64,000 nucleotides of DNA from Rhizobium sp. SEMIA4064 (GCF_003025035.1 NZ_PYJN01000019.1:248001-312000), one strand, 5' to 3'; counted from the first letter of the stretch, positions 45,620 through 55,415 are shown. The notes: generated by a model from the letters alone, not told the origin. Numbers and translations are program-made.

Positions 45620-46459
45620 TCAAAGCCCCTTCAGCACGTAAATCAGCGGCTTTCGCGGCAGCGTTTTCAGCGAAATCGTGGTGCTTGCGGTCGGCGCATA
45701 GGCTACGTCGAAATCCGGACCGAACATCGTCAGGAATTGCTGTATCGGCGGTCCCCAGCGATGCATGGGCAGAATGAGCGACGAACGCAGCCGCTTCACC
45801 ACCCGGCTCATGCTATCCGCGCCCATGGTAAGGCCGCCATCGACCGGCACCATGACGACATCGAGCCGGCCGATCTCGGCATATTGCTTGTCGTTGAGCT
45901 CGAAATGCAGGTGGCCAAGATGGCCAATGCAAAGGCCCGCCACTTCGAAGATGAAGATCGAATTGCCGTTCGCCTCGACGCCTCCCGACAGGGAGCGGAT
46001 ATCGGTCACCACATTGCGGATCAGCGTATCGCCGACGGTCAAATTGATCTTCGCCGGCTCGCCGGGCGTATCGCTCCAGCCGTGCAGCACATATTTGATC
46101 GCCGGGTCCGGCGTCAGCGTGTAATGGCTCGGATGCGCCTTGTTCATCGTAACGACATCAGGCGTATGGGGCGGTGGGAAGACGCCGCTGAAATCAGTCG
46201 CGATCGACACGCCGCCGGGAGTCTCGATGAAGAGAGTGGCATGACCGAGGAAAGTGATTTTTACATCGCCGCCGACGGAATCGTTGGCCGGCGTCGGGGC
46301 TGAACCGGTAAAGCTGGCAAATGTCGCCTGCGGCAGCGACTGCGCGACGGCCTGACATTGGCTGACATGTGGGCGGGAAGGTCTCTCCTGGGCGTCTGCG
46401 ACACTGCAACCTGCCACAGTGAGCAGGAAGATCACAGCGAAGACGGGAAATCGCAGCAT
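45620..46459 (-). CDS. MBL-fold metallohydrolase-like lipoprotein with altered metal motif
   Basis: About 279 residues; signal peptide with a lipobox-like LTVAGCSVADA, so probably membrane-anchored in the periplasm. The domain GDVKITFLGHATLFIETPGG is UlaG/RomA-like, but the metal motif HxHxDH is replaced by NKAHPSHYT, keeping only two of the histidines. Enzyme activity is therefore doubtful. ATGATG gives two possible starts. Confidence 0.75.
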   Translation of the reverse strand: MLRFPVFAVIFLLTVAGCSVADAQERPSRPHVSQCQAVAQSLPQATFASFTGSAPTPANDSVGGDVKITFLGHATLFIETPGGVSIATDFSGVFPPPHTPDVVTMNKAHPSHYTLTPDPAIKYVLHGWSDTPGEPAKINLTVGDTLIRNVVTDIRSLSGGVEANGNSIFIFEVAGLCIGHLGHLHFELNDKQYAEIGRLDVVMVPVDGGLTMGADSMSRVVKRLRSSLILPMHRWGPPIQQFLTMFGPDFDVAYAPTASTTISLKTLPRKPLIYVLKGL

Positions 46460-46581
46460 CATGCCACCCTTTCAGCTCCACAGAGGGCGAAGGATGCGGC
46501 ATGGCCTGAGGTACGTCCAGCGGCAATCCCGATCGGATTGCTCACAATCGCGTCATCGCCGCCGGGCGGTCAGCGGCTGGG

Positions 46582-47406
46582 CTAACGCCAGAATTCCGGA
46601 ATGGTCTCGGCCAGGCGCGGTCCAATCCTGAGAGGCGCGATCTTTTCGGCAAGCCCCGTCGCATCCGATATCTCGACACCGACGCCGCAGATGGTGGCCG
46701 GGCCGGAAGCGGCCTCGAAACGACCCTTCGGCATCTTCGAAATGAAACGGTTGAGCGGCTCTTCCTTTTCCATGCCAAGCGACGAATCGTAATCGCCGCA
46801 CATGCCGGCATCCGACATGTAGGCGGTGCCGCCGTTCAGGATCTGCGCGTCGGCAGTCGGCACATGCGTGTGCGTGCCGACGACGAAGCTGGCGCGGCCA
46901 TCGACGAAATGGCCGAAACACTGCTTTTCGCTGGTCGCTTCGGCATGGAAATCGAACACGATGGCGTCCGCCTGCTCCTTCAGCGGGCAGGCATCGAGGA
47001 TCGCTTCCGCCGACTTGAACGGATCGTCCAGTTCCGGATGCATGAAGACGCGGCCCATGATATTGGCAACGAGTACGCGGGCGCCATTGCGGGCATAATA
47101 GATGCCGGAACCACGACCGGGTGTGCCGGCAGGATAATTGGCGGGGCGCAGGAACTGATCATGGCGCTCGCAGAACACCACCGCTTCCTTCTGATCCCAG
47201 ACGTGATTGCCCGTCGTCACCACATCGGCGCCGGCATTGATCGTTTCCAGAAAAATGTCCTCAGTGATGCCGAAGCCGCCGGCGGCGTTCTCGCCATTGA
47301 CGATGACGAAGTCGAGCTTCAGATCGGAGATGAGGCCCGGCAGGCGATCCCAAACCGCAACCCGTCCGGTCTTGCCGACCATGTCACCTAAAAATAGCAG
47401 CCGCAT
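46582..47406 (-). CDS. YmdB-family metallophosphoesterase
   Basis: 274 residues of the TIGR00282 type: RLLFLGDMVGKTGR, VIVNGENAAGGFGI, VVTTGNHVWDQKE, and FDFHAEATSEK with VGTHTHVPTADA. Members hydrolyse 2',3'-cyclic nucleotides and bind two metals. It starts three bases after the cyclo-ligase gene. Confidence 0.9.
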   Translation of the reverse strand: MRLLFLGDMVGKTGRVAVWDRLPGLISDLKLDFVIVNGENAAGGFGITEDIFLETINAGADVVTTGNHVWDQKEAVVFCERHDQFLRPANYPAGTPGRGSGIYYARNGARVLVANIMGRVFMHPELDDPFKSAEAILDACPLKEQADAIVFDFHAEATSEKQCFGHFVDGRASFVVGTHTHVPTADAQILNGGTAYMSDAGMCGDYDSSLGMEKEEPLNRFISKMPKGRFEAASGPATICGVGVEISDATGLAEKIAPLRIGPRLAETIPEFWR

Positions 47407-47409
47407 TTC

Positions 47410-47997
47410 CTATCCAATCTCTACGGAGACGAAATTGAGTCCGCTCTCGGTCAAAATCGCGTCCAGGCGGACATCATGCGGCTCAGCCGGTACTGATGGC
47501 ACTTCTTGGCAATCGAATGCAATGCCGATCAACCGTGGATTCAGCCCTTTTTGCTGCAATCGATCGATGGCGCGGTCGTAATAGCCCGCGCCGTAGCCAA
47601 TACGATGGCCGGTATTGTCGAAAGCCGAAAGCGGCACCAGCATAATATGCGGGTCCAACACCGCAGCCTCTGGCCCCGGCCCTGCTGTGCCAAAGCCGCT
47701 GGAAACGAGCGGCGCACCCGCAACGAGTTCGCGAAAAACGATGGTGCGTTTGTCGAGGATGACCGGCACGCAGAGCCTTGCACCCCGCTCGCGCAGCCGC
47801 GCCATCAGCGGCCGTATATCCACTTCGGATCGGATCGGCAGGAAGCCGGATATGATCTCTCCGGGTTGAAACTCGATCGCATCGCCGGCATGCGCGAGCA
47901 TCGCCAGCCCCTTTTCGATACGCTCATCGGGAGAAATGGCATCACGCGCTGCCAGGCGCTCGGTGCGATATAGGGTTTTCAGCTCTTTGGGGGTCAT
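47410..47997 (-). CDS. 5-formyltetrahydrofolate cyclo-ligase
   Basis: 195 residues from MTPKELKTLYRTERLAARDA. Converts 5-formyl-THF to 5,10-methenyl-THF with ATP. The family ends with RIGYGAGYYDRAIDRLQQ, present here, and the EVDIRPLM substrate region. In many Proteobacteria this gene follows zapA and 6S RNA; here those lie 11 kb away at 59.5-60.1 kb. Confidence 0.9.
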   Translation of the reverse strand: MTPKELKTLYRTERLAARDAISPDERIEKGLAMLAHAGDAIEFQPGEIISGFLPIRSEVDIRPLMARLRERGARLCVPVILDKRTIVFRELVAGAPLVSSGFGTAGPGPEAAVLDPHIMLVPLSAFDNTGHRIGYGAGYYDRAIDRLQQKGLNPRLIGIAFDCQEVPSVPAEPHDVRLDAILTESGLNFVSVEIG

Positions 47998-48102
47998 CGG
48001 GCTTTCGTGGATTTCGACAATATCACGAAAACATAATGAGCTGGCGGCCCATTGCAATGCGTGAACGCGACATGCGGTGATTGCATGCTCGCCAGTCGGA
48101 CG

Positions 48103-48780
48103 TCAACCGTCCCGGCGCATCACCGAAATCCCGCCATCTCCATCGACATGCGCTCGAACATTCTCATAGTTCAGCAGCGTCGGATGATTGGTATCGACCG
48201 GATGGGAATGCGTCGCCGTAATCACCATGACGTCGGCGCCAGCGGATTCGCCCGCCCTGATGCCGGCCATCACGTCTTCGAAAACCAGGCAATCGGACGG
48301 TCGCAGACCGAGGCGCTCAGCGCCGAGAATGTAGCATTGCGGATCGGGCTTGCCGATCTTGACGTCTTCGGCGGTGACGATGAAGCGTGGAACCGGGATG
48401 CCGGCGGCGGCAAGGCGCGCCAGGGCAAGCCGATGTGGCGAGGAAGTGACGATCGCCCAGCGCTCCGGCGGCAGCGAGGCTAGGAATTCGATGGCACCCG
48501 GCAGAGGCACCACGCCTTCCACGTCGGCGATTTCCGCTTCCATGATCAACATCGACTCCGCTACCGGATCGACGCCCGGCAGGTTGAGCCGGCCGATCGT
48601 ATCGACGCCGCGCGCACCGTGCATGGTCGGCATGAACGCCTCAACATCCAGCCCCTTGCCGCGCGCCCAATCCCCCCAGACACGCTCGGCGGCAGCGATC
48701 GAATTGATGATCGTGCCATCCATGTCGAACAGGAATCCGGAATAGCTTTTGTCAAAGGCGAAAGACGGTGCGGCGGACAA
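48103..48780 (-). CDS. HAD-superfamily phosphatase
   Basis: 225 residues: motif I LFDMDGTIINS, motif II VTSSPHRLALARL, motif III IGKPDPQCY with FEDVMAGIRAGESAGA. This order is of subfamily IA, which includes glycerol-3-phosphate and sugar-phosphate phosphatases. Substrate not predictable. Confidence 0.88.
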   Translation of the reverse strand: MSAAPSFAFDKSYSGFLFDMDGTIINSIAAAERVWGDWARGKGLDVEAFMPTMHGARGVDTIGRLNLPGVDPVAESMLIMEAEIADVEGVVPLPGAIEFLASLPPERWAIVTSSPHRLALARLAAAGIPVPRFIVTAEDVKIGKPDPQCYILGAERLGLRPSDCLVFEDVMAGIRAGESAGADVMVITATHSHPVDTNHPTLLNYENVRAHVDGDGGISVMRRDG

Positions 48781-48981
48781 GGTTAGTCCCTTTCGGTTTG
48801 GCGGGATCAGTCGGCGAGCCAGGGCTCACTCACGATATCTCTGCTCCGACTACCGACAGCGGCGGCAAGAAGCAAATGAATGCTGGATGGCAGGTGGGAA
48901 AACGCCGGCTCACCGAGCTCTGGCATATCCATCATCGCGGCAGGATGCGCGACGGAGCAGACCGCCGCGCATAGCGCTATA

Positions 48982-50379
48982 TTATTCGCCGAGCCGGCTC
49001 TTCAGACCGTCGATGATATGATTGGCCAGCGCCTCGTAGTCGTCATCGAAATGGTGGCCACCATCCATGGCGATGACTTCGGCGCCCGTGCCCTTTAGCG
49101 AAGGGCAGGCGACGTCCTCGTCGTCATCCTTGCCGTAGATGCATTGAACCGTCTTCGGATTGATAGACTTGAGATCGGCGAGGGGATCGCCGCCTTTGCC
49201 TTCGCTCTCGGCGCCGAGCCAGCCCATGACCGAGATCACATAGTCGACTTTGCGCGACAGCGACAGCAGCGACATCTGCACGATCTTGTCCTTATCCGCC
49301 TGCTTCAGGCGGTTGTAGCTCGCCGGCAGCACGTCGGCGCCGAAGGAATAGCCGATCAGCACCACATGCTTCACCTTGAAGCGCTTGGTGTAGTACTGGA
49401 TCATGCGGGCGAGATCGTCGGCCGTCTGCTGCGGATCGCGCTCCGACCAGAAGTAGTGCAGTGAATCGACACCAACGACGGGGATGCCCTGGTCCTGCAG
49501 ATAGCTGCCGACCTCTTTATCGATATCGCGCCAGCCGCCATCCCCGGAATAGACGATCGCCAGCGTGTCTTCCGTCGGCTTGGTGTTCATGACATCGACC
49601 GGCAGGCCGAGCGGCGACTTTTCACTGTCGATCGTCTTCATCAGATCCACCAGCCCGTCGCTCAGCGCCGCATAGGCGTCATCCTGGTCGGAATCAGTGA
49701 CCTTGACGTCTGGATGCTCCTTCTGGATCTCCTCGACATGATCGCGTCCATCCTTGGGAGCCTTCGAGGTGAAGGTGGCAAGAATCGGGTTTGGCAGCGC
49801 GCCGTCTTGCAGGCCGAAGGACACCATGTCGCCATCGGTCTTCTTTTCGGCCGGCGTGCAAAGCTCCTGCTTCAGCGCGATGCCGAAGGTCGGATCGACA
49901 GCAAGCGTGCCGGCCACGGTGGCGTCGGGGGTCTGGGCGGCGATGGTCATCGCCATGGCGCCGCCGGCGCCGACACCGGCGATGACAGGCAATTCATAGG
50001 TGCTGTCGGCAAGGGAGCGCTGCACCTGCTGGCTCAGCGACTCCAGATCGGAGACCATGTAGATACAGCCGTCATTCTGGCTGACGTCATACTTGTTGAG
50101 CGACGCCAGGAAGGACGGATAGTCGATACCGATGACCAGGGTACCATTGGCGACGAGCTTGTCGGCAACGCCCTTTTCCTTGTCGCCCCAGCCGCTGGCG
50201 TCGGAGATCAGAACGACCTCGCTCGTCACCTTACCCTGCGGACGCATGATATGCGGCGGGGAGATCATGCCGAGATCGTATTTGGTGCCGTCCTCGTCCG
50301 CTTTCGCCGCGCCTGATGCCAGTAGGCCCGTTGTCAACATGAATGCGAAAGCGAATGACATTGCGTATTTCAAGATCAT
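48982..50379 (-). CDS. acvB: AcvB/VirJ-family lysyl-phosphatidylglycerol hydrolase
   Basis: 465-residue periplasmic protein: signal peptide (FAFAFMLTTGLLASGAAKA), an N-terminal domain and a C-terminal VirJ-like alpha/beta hydrolase with the nucleophile motif IGYSFGADVLP and AMDGGHHFDDDYEAL. AcvB of Agrobacterium hydrolyses lysyl-phosphatidylglycerol, and the Rhizobium tropici homologue (atvA) is needed for acid tolerance. It overlaps lpiA by four bases, so synthesis and removal of the lipid are coupled. Confidence 0.88.
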   Translation of the reverse strand: MILKYAMSFAFAFMLTTGLLASGAAKADEDGTKYDLGMISPPHIMRPQGKVTSEVVLISDASGWGDKEKGVADKLVANGTLVIGIDYPSFLASLNKYDVSQNDGCIYMVSDLESLSQQVQRSLADSTYELPVIAGVGAGGAMAMTIAAQTPDATVAGTLAVDPTFGIALKQELCTPAEKKTDGDMVSFGLQDGALPNPILATFTSKAPKDGRDHVEEIQKEHPDVKVTDSDQDDAYAALSDGLVDLMKTIDSEKSPLGLPVDVMNTKPTEDTLAIVYSGDGGWRDIDKEVGSYLQDQGIPVVGVDSLHYFWSERDPQQTADDLARMIQYYTKRFKVKHVVLIGYSFGADVLPASYNRLKQADKDKIVQMSLLSLSRKVDYVISVMGWLGAESEGKGGDPLADLKSINPKTVQCIYGKDDDEDVACPSLKGTGAEVIAMDGGHHFDDDYEALANHIIDGLKSRLGE

Positions 50380-52985
50380 TTCCTCACGACCCCCTTAAGT
50401 CCGCCCCCGATGAGGAATGTGGCATCCATCAACGCGATCATTGGACTGACACCTCCCGAAACGGCTAGGTAACGTGGCTGCCATTCGGGATGAAATTTGG
50501 ATTTGAAGGCACGAAGCCCTTTGAAATTGTAGTAGCGTTCGCCGTGTTCGAAGACAGTTCCGCCGACCCTGTCCCAAACCGGCGCCGATTCCCGCCTCGA
50601 CATGCCCGATAGCGGCGCCATGCCGAGGTTAAAGCGCTGGAAGCCCTGCTCCTTCAGATACTCGAGAATCTGCACGAACAAAAAATCCATCGACCCCTTC
50701 GGCGCATCGGGCGAAAAGCGCATCAGATCGACGGAGCCCTCTTCTTTGGTCTCCGTCATCAGGATGTTTGCGAAAGCAACGATCTTACCATCCTTCTTCA
50801 ACACGCCTACCGGCTGCGACACGACATAGTCGGGATCGAAAGCGCCAAGCGAAAAACCCTTTTCCTTGGCGTTGTGATCGGCAAGCCATGATTCCGAAAC
50901 TTCGGCAAGCTGATCGATGACATCGGGCACATGCTGCGGCTCGATAACGGCAAATTCTAGTCCATCACGCACGGCACGGCTCGCCGTCTGGCGAAGATTG
51001 GCCCATTTGCCGCCCTTCAGCTCGAAATTCGCGAGATTGACCACCGCCAGCTCGCCGAGCTTGAAAGCACGCAAACCGGCATCGGCGCAATAGGACAAAA
51101 GTGTCGGCGATATCTGATAGAACACCGAACGACAGCCGGCCGAACGGGCAGCTTCGACGAAGCGCCAGACAAGCTCCGGCAGCGCGTGCCGAGGCCCGAT
51201 CGGATCGAACAGCGCGATCCACGAACGGCCCTGCTTGCCATACATGATGAAAGCATCGCCCTTTTCGGAGAACATGATGCTTTTATCGCTCATGCGCACG
51301 AGATTGGCGTCGGCGACGCCTTGCTTGCGCACGATTTCAACGGCTCGTTCGACGGCATGGTCGGAAACCGGCTCCAGGCGCGCGGTAGCCGGCCGCAACA
51401 GGCTAAAGATCGCGATCGCAGATGACACGATGGAGATGCCGAGCACGGCACGAAGCCCGCGCGGCGCCTCTTCGGTAAATTCGAACTGCCACCAGAGCTG
51501 GTTGCTGTAATCCACGTCGCGATAGACGAAAAACAGGATGACAACGGCGCCGATGCAGATCACGGCGATTGCCGTCAACCATCCGCCCGTCAAAGCTTGG
51601 TTGAGCAGCGAAGCCGGGCGTGTGAACAACCGGCGGCTGACGACGAGGCCGAAAACGAGGAAGGCGAGAAGCGCAGCCTCGACCACCGCGATGGCCTTCA
51701 GCAGCGAGAACAGCAGCGCAAAGACCGCCGAGATGATCGAAACCCACCAGGCGCCATCGAGACGCTGGCCGAGGCCGCGGGCAGCAACGATCATCGCCAG
51801 GCCGAGAAGGCTGGAGATAAAGTGCGCGCTTTCGACGAGCGACAGCGGCAGAAAGCTGGAAAGAAATTCGAGGTTCCTGTCCGGCGTCGGCGTCACGCTC
51901 GAAAACACCAGCATCATGCCCAGCAGAAGCGCGAAGGTCGACAGCAACTGCGGCATCAGCCGACCGCCGATACGCCGCATGCTGGAAGCGGCCGGGTGGT
52001 CGACGAAACGACGCAGCTCCGCCGCCGAAACCGCAAGGATCGCGATCGCCAGCGGGATGACGTTGTAGATGACGCGGTAGAGAACCAGAGAACCGAGAAC
52101 GGCGTCAGCGTTCACGGAGCTGCCGAGCCACGCGATGATGATCGTCTCGAAAACGCCGAAACCGGCCGGAACGTGGCTGAGCACGCCGAGGCCGACAGCG
52201 ATGGCGTAGATCGCGAAGAAGCCGGGCCAGCCGATGGCCGAATCCGGCAGCAAGACGTAGAGCACGGAGGCCGACGCGGCGATGTCGACCGCGGTCACCA
52301 GGAATTGGCGCGACCAGGTCAGCGAATCCGGCAGTCGGATGGCGATCGGCCCGATCCGAACCTCGCGGCCATTGCGGCCCACGATGATCACTATGGCCAG
52401 CGCTGCGAGAATAGCACCGGCGATCAGACGCAGCCACAGGCCGTCGACGTTGATCAGCGGGCCGATCTCATCGGCGATGATCATCAGCGCGATGGCACCG
52501 ACGGCGGCAAGCCCAAGGCCGAAGGCAAGCGTCACGAAAGCGATGACACGGGTAATGTCGTCCGGGGCCAGACCGAGCCGGGTATAGGCGCGATAGCGGA
52601 TGGCGCCGGCGCTGAGCGCACCGAAGCCGGCGGTGTTGCCGACGGCATAGGCGCTGAAGGAGGTCAGTGCCACATGCGGGAACGACAGCCGTTTGCCGAT
52701 ATATTCCAGCGCGTTCTGATCATAGAAGATCAGCGAAAAGAAGCTGAGACCCGTAAAGAACAGGGCAAGCAGGATGGACGAGACTTTCGTCGTCGCCAGC
52801 GCATGCACCACATCGTCATAGCGCACTTCGTTCGTCAGATCGAAGATCGCATAGGCGGCGATACCGAAGACGGCAACGGTGAGGATAGCGACGATCAGCG
52901 TGCGATTGCGGTTCAAGAATCCGCTTATGCCACCGCGCGCTTCCAGTTCCTCATCGGCTTTTTCCAGATCGATTGGGGTCGACAT
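50376..52985 (-). CDS. lpiA: Lysyl-phosphatidylglycerol synthase/flippase (MprF/LpiA)
   Basis: 869 residues: an N-terminal multi-span flippase domain (about 14 helices to residue 520) and a C-terminal cytosolic DUF2156 acyltransferase-like domain that transfers lysine from Lys-tRNA to phosphatidylglycerol (IMYGKQGRSWIALFDPIGPR, FAVIEPQHVPDVIDQLAEVS, FNLGMAPLSGM). The positively charged lipid protects against cationic peptides and acid. Known as low-pH-inducible lpiA in rhizobia. Confidence 0.92.
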   Translation of the reverse strand: MSTPIDLEKADEELEARGGISGFLNRNRTLIVAILTVAVFGIAAYAIFDLTNEVRYDDVVHALATTKVSSILLALFFTGLSFFSLIFYDQNALEYIGKRLSFPHVALTSFSAYAVGNTAGFGALSAGAIRYRAYTRLGLAPDDITRVIAFVTLAFGLGLAAVGAIALMIIADEIGPLINVDGLWLRLIAGAILAALAIVIIVGRNGREVRIGPIAIRLPDSLTWSRQFLVTAVDIAASASVLYVLLPDSAIGWPGFFAIYAIAVGLGVLSHVPAGFGVFETIIIAWLGSSVNADAVLGSLVLYRVIYNVIPLAIAILAVSAAELRRFVDHPAASSMRRIGGRLMPQLLSTFALLLGMMLVFSSVTPTPDRNLEFLSSFLPLSLVESAHFISSLLGLAMIVAARGLGQRLDGAWWVSIISAVFALLFSLLKAIAVVEAALLAFLVFGLVVSRRLFTRPASLLNQALTGGWLTAIAVICIGAVVILFFVYRDVDYSNQLWWQFEFTEEAPRGLRAVLGISIVSSAIAIFSLLRPATARLEPVSDHAVERAVEIVRKQGVADANLVRMSDKSIMFSEKGDAFIMYGKQGRSWIALFDPIGPRHALPELVWRFVEAARSAGCRSVFYQISPTLLSYCADAGLRAFKLGELAVVNLANFELKGGKWANLRQTASRAVRDGLEFAVIEPQHVPDVIDQLAEVSESWLADHNAKEKGFSLGAFDPDYVVSQPVGVLKKDGKIVAFANILMTETKEEGSVDLMRFSPDAPKGSMDFLFVQILEYLKEQGFQRFNLGMAPLSGMSRRESAPVWDRVGGTVFEHGERYYNFKGLRAFKSKFHPEWQPRYLAVSGGVSPMIALMDATFLIGGGLKGVVRK

Positions 52986-53604
52986 GCTCTACCTGTTTGA
53001 ATTGGCTTTCGCCGGTCCCGTTTGCTCGGATATGCAGTAACGGTAGTCTGCATCTTCGTGTTACCGCCTGCACTTCTTACGACGGGCTCTTTTTCTCGAG
53101 CGCTCCCATCATTCTGAATTTGGGCAATTTTGGCGCAGGACCCGTTCCGCCAGCAATGAATCTGTTATTATTTAAAGGAATTTGTCATTCACCCGGATTT
53201 TGAGCTTATCCACACAGAAAAGTGAACAGTGTGACCTGCAATCAACGCAGCTCTCTATCAGGAAATTCCAGCTAGTCACACCTGCCGATGCATCTTTTTG
53301 ACGATCGTATCTTCCAAATCCGGCACACGTTGCGTTCCCGAGCGCAGCTCGAGCTTGTCGACCCGCTCCAATCTTTGGCGATATTCATCGGTTTGGTGGC
53401 CGGTTATGTGCTTTATTCGGCTGGAAGCGCGACCGACGCGGTCGCCTCGACAACTATCCATGGCGCGCAGGCTGACGCAGAGTTTGCACGCTTGGCACCG
53501 GGGGTAAGCGCTTGCACTGGTCTTCTCGGCGGCAACGCGCCGCCGGGAAGCTTGCGCGGTTGAGACGGTGAACGGTGAGCAGCGTATGAGCGCTGCCTGT
53601 TGCC
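52986..53604. other. Intergenic region upstream of lpiA
   Basis: About 620 bp. The first 280 bp are AT-richer and should hold the lpiA promoter; no consensus site was identified with confidence. 53276-53604 contains overlapping open frames on both strands with no ribosome site. One minus-strand frame ends ITGHQTDEYRQRLERVDKLE, faintly like the end of a tyrosine recombinase, but this is too short to support a call. Confidence 0.4.
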
Positions 53605-54087
53605 TCATCGATCCGGCGCCTCCGCAGGCTCGCCGCGCATTTCGCTCAGGAAGAATCCCTCGCGCAGATTGATGTCGTACTCGACGAAAGCCTTCATGCA
53701 GCAAAGCATCTGCGTCCAGCCCTCGCAATTCAAATAGGTGCCGCGCCGCCCGGCTGCGTCCTCGCGCCAGCCGGATTCCTCGATCGTCACCAGGGTACCG
53801 CCATCCTCCAGCGGTTCGAACGTCATCTCCACCTTGGTCCTGTAGCGCGCTCCGTCTTCGCCGGTGCCGCCTTCCCAGTGAAAGACGATCCGTCGGTCGG
53901 GCTTCACCTCGCTGACCTCGACCGGCGCGTTTTTCCACCAGATCACGGTCGTTCCTGCCACGAGCGGCGCGCTGGCGCCGCCGACGGTGGTGAAATAGCT
54001 CGAAAGCTTCTTCGGATTGACAACTGCATCGAAGACCTCATCCACCTTGCGGCCGATGCGTCCCGAAATACGAACATTCAACGTCAT
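53605..54087 (-). CDS. SRPBCC (AHSA1/START-like) domain protein
   Basis: 160 residues of the Activator of Hsp90 ATPase-like fold: FDAVVNPKKLSSYFTT, WKNAPVEVSEVKPDRRIVFH, VTIEESGW and WTQMLCCMKAFVEYDINL. Family members bind hydrophobic ligands. It diverges from an ArsR-type regulator gene; such pairs are very common, with the regulator controlling the partner. Confidence 0.85.
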   Translation of the reverse strand: MTLNVRISGRIGRKVDEVFDAVVNPKKLSSYFTTVGGASAPLVAGTTVIWWKNAPVEVSEVKPDRRIVFHWEGGTGEDGARYRTKVEMTFEPLEDGGTLVTIEESGWREDAAGRRGTYLNCEGWTQMLCCMKAFVEYDINLREGFFLSEMRGEPAEAPDR

Positions 54088-54131
54088 GGTTTTCCTCCGC
54101 TGTGCTCATCTCCATTGCGATCAAGGTCATT

Positions 54132-54151
54132 ATGTTATAAAAACATAACAT
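54132..54151. promoter_or_regulatory. Operator overlapping the ArsR start codon
   Basis: ATGTTAT and ATAACAT form a perfect 7-bp inverted repeat around a 6-bp spacer, between the divergent SRPBCC and ArsR genes, reaching into the regulator's ATG. Expected to be the regulator's own binding site. Confidence 0.65.
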
Positions 54152-54473
54152 GTCAAGCGAATCGGACAGCGACCTCATTTTCAAAGCCCTGGCGCACCGC
54201 CGTAGGCGCGAAATCCTCGACATGCTCAAGGAGGCACCGAGGACGACCGGCATGCTCTGCGAGACTTTTGCGGATATGGACCGCTGCACGGTGATGCAGC
54301 ATCTGAAGGTGCTGGAAGAGGCTGATTTGGTAATTGCCAAGAAGGAGGGTCGTGAGCGCTGGAATCATCTCAACAGCCTGCCGATCAAGCAGATTCACGA
54401 CCGGTGGATCAGCGCCTATGCCGGCCACGCATTATCGATCCTTGACCGGCTGAAAAGCGATCTTGAAGGCTGA
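54150..54473 (+). CDS. ArsR-family transcriptional regulator
   Basis: 107 residues with a winged helix: LIFKALAHRRRREILDML, TTGMLCETFADMDRCTVMQH, LKVLEEADLVIAKKEGRERW. No upstream ribosome site: the sequence before ATG is the operator itself, so the mRNA may be leaderless. Cys residues in the recognition helix region are not in a clear metal-binding array; it belongs to the group paired with SRPBCC proteins. Confidence 0.87.
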   Translation: MSSESDSDLIFKALAHRRRREILDMLKEAPRTTGMLCETFADMDRCTVMQHLKVLEEADLVIAKKEGRERWNHLNSLPIKQIHDRWISAYAGHALSILDRLKSDLEG

Positions 54474-54509
54474 GGTTACAGGGGCCTTATGCGCTGGCGC
54501 GCCGCGCGA

Positions 54510-55373
54510 TCAGCTTTTTGCGTTCCGACCCAGGAGTGTCTTCAGCTTCTCGCCGGTTCCGTCCTCATCCAGCGGCGTATAGACGACCAGCTTCATATCC
54601 GGCCGGTCGATGACGGCAAGTGCCGTATATTCGAACGTCATCAGCCCGCCCTGCGGATGGCGCAAGCGCTTGTAGCCTGCGAGCGGCCGCAGCACTTCCT
54701 GTTTCGGCCACCAGGCGCGAAATTCCGGGCTTGTCTGCGTCAACGTAGCGATCAGCCGTTCGAAGTCGGGATCGCCTGCGTAGCGCGCGCTGTCAGCGCG
54801 GAACATGGCGAGCGAATTTGCCGCCACGATCTCCCAATCGACCAACAGCTCGCGGTGCGCAGGATCGGTAAATACCCGATGGACGCTATTGCGCGCATCG
54901 CCTTGCAACGCGCCGTAATCGCCGAAAAGAGCCACCGCCGCCGAATTCCAGGCAAGCACATCCCAGCGCCGGCCGAGGACATAGGCGGGTTGGCCGGTGA
55001 GGCTCGCAAGCATCCGCCGCAGGGATTCCGGCACCTCTTCCGGCCCGCGCGAAGGAATTTCCGCCGACGGCCGATCGCTTAAGGTGAAGAGATGCCGTCG
55101 TTCCGCAGGGTCCAGCCGCAATGCATCGGCAAGCGCCGACAGCACTTCCGCCGAAGCACGCACATCCCGCCCCTGCTCCAGCCAGGTGTACCAGGTGGCT
55201 CCGACGCCTGCGAGAAGCGCCACTTCCTCGCGTCGCAACCCCGGCGTCCGCCGGCGAAATCCATCCGGCAGACCCACGCTTGCCGGCGTCAGCTTCTCCC
55301 GGCGAGATCGAAGAAAAGCGCCGAACTCACGGCGTTTAGCTTCGAGAACGGTCTGGTTTTGATTGATGGTCAT
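54510..55373 (-). CDS. XRE-family regulator with MmyB-like ligand domain
   Basis: 287 residues: N-terminal helix-turn-helix (FGAFLRSRREKLTPASVG, RRTPGLRREEVALLAGVGATWY, TWLEQGRDVRAS) and a C-terminal PAS-like MmyB domain (VLGRRWDVLAWNSAAVALFG, LVVYTPLDEDGTGEK). Such proteins regulate adjacent oxidoreductases; here it diverges from the SDR gene at 55475. Confidence 0.87.
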   Translation of the reverse strand: MTINQNQTVLEAKRREFGAFLRSRREKLTPASVGLPDGFRRRTPGLRREEVALLAGVGATWYTWLEQGRDVRASAEVLSALADALRLDPAERRHLFTLSDRPSAEIPSRGPEEVPESLRRMLASLTGQPAYVLGRRWDVLAWNSAAVALFGDYGALQGDARNSVHRVFTDPAHRELLVDWEIVAANSLAMFRADSARYAGDPDFERLIATLTQTSPEFRAWWPKQEVLRPLAGYKRLRHPQGGLMTFEYTALAVIDRPDMKLVVYTPLDEDGTGEKLKTLLGRNAKS

Positions 55374-55415
55374 GGCTCATCATAGCAGGATGAATACTAG
55401 GATAAAACCGGAACT

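Noticed and set aside
53276..53604. Open frames on both strands, one faintly like a recombinase C-terminus
   Set aside because: Too short, no start signal, and the resemblance is to only a handful of residues.
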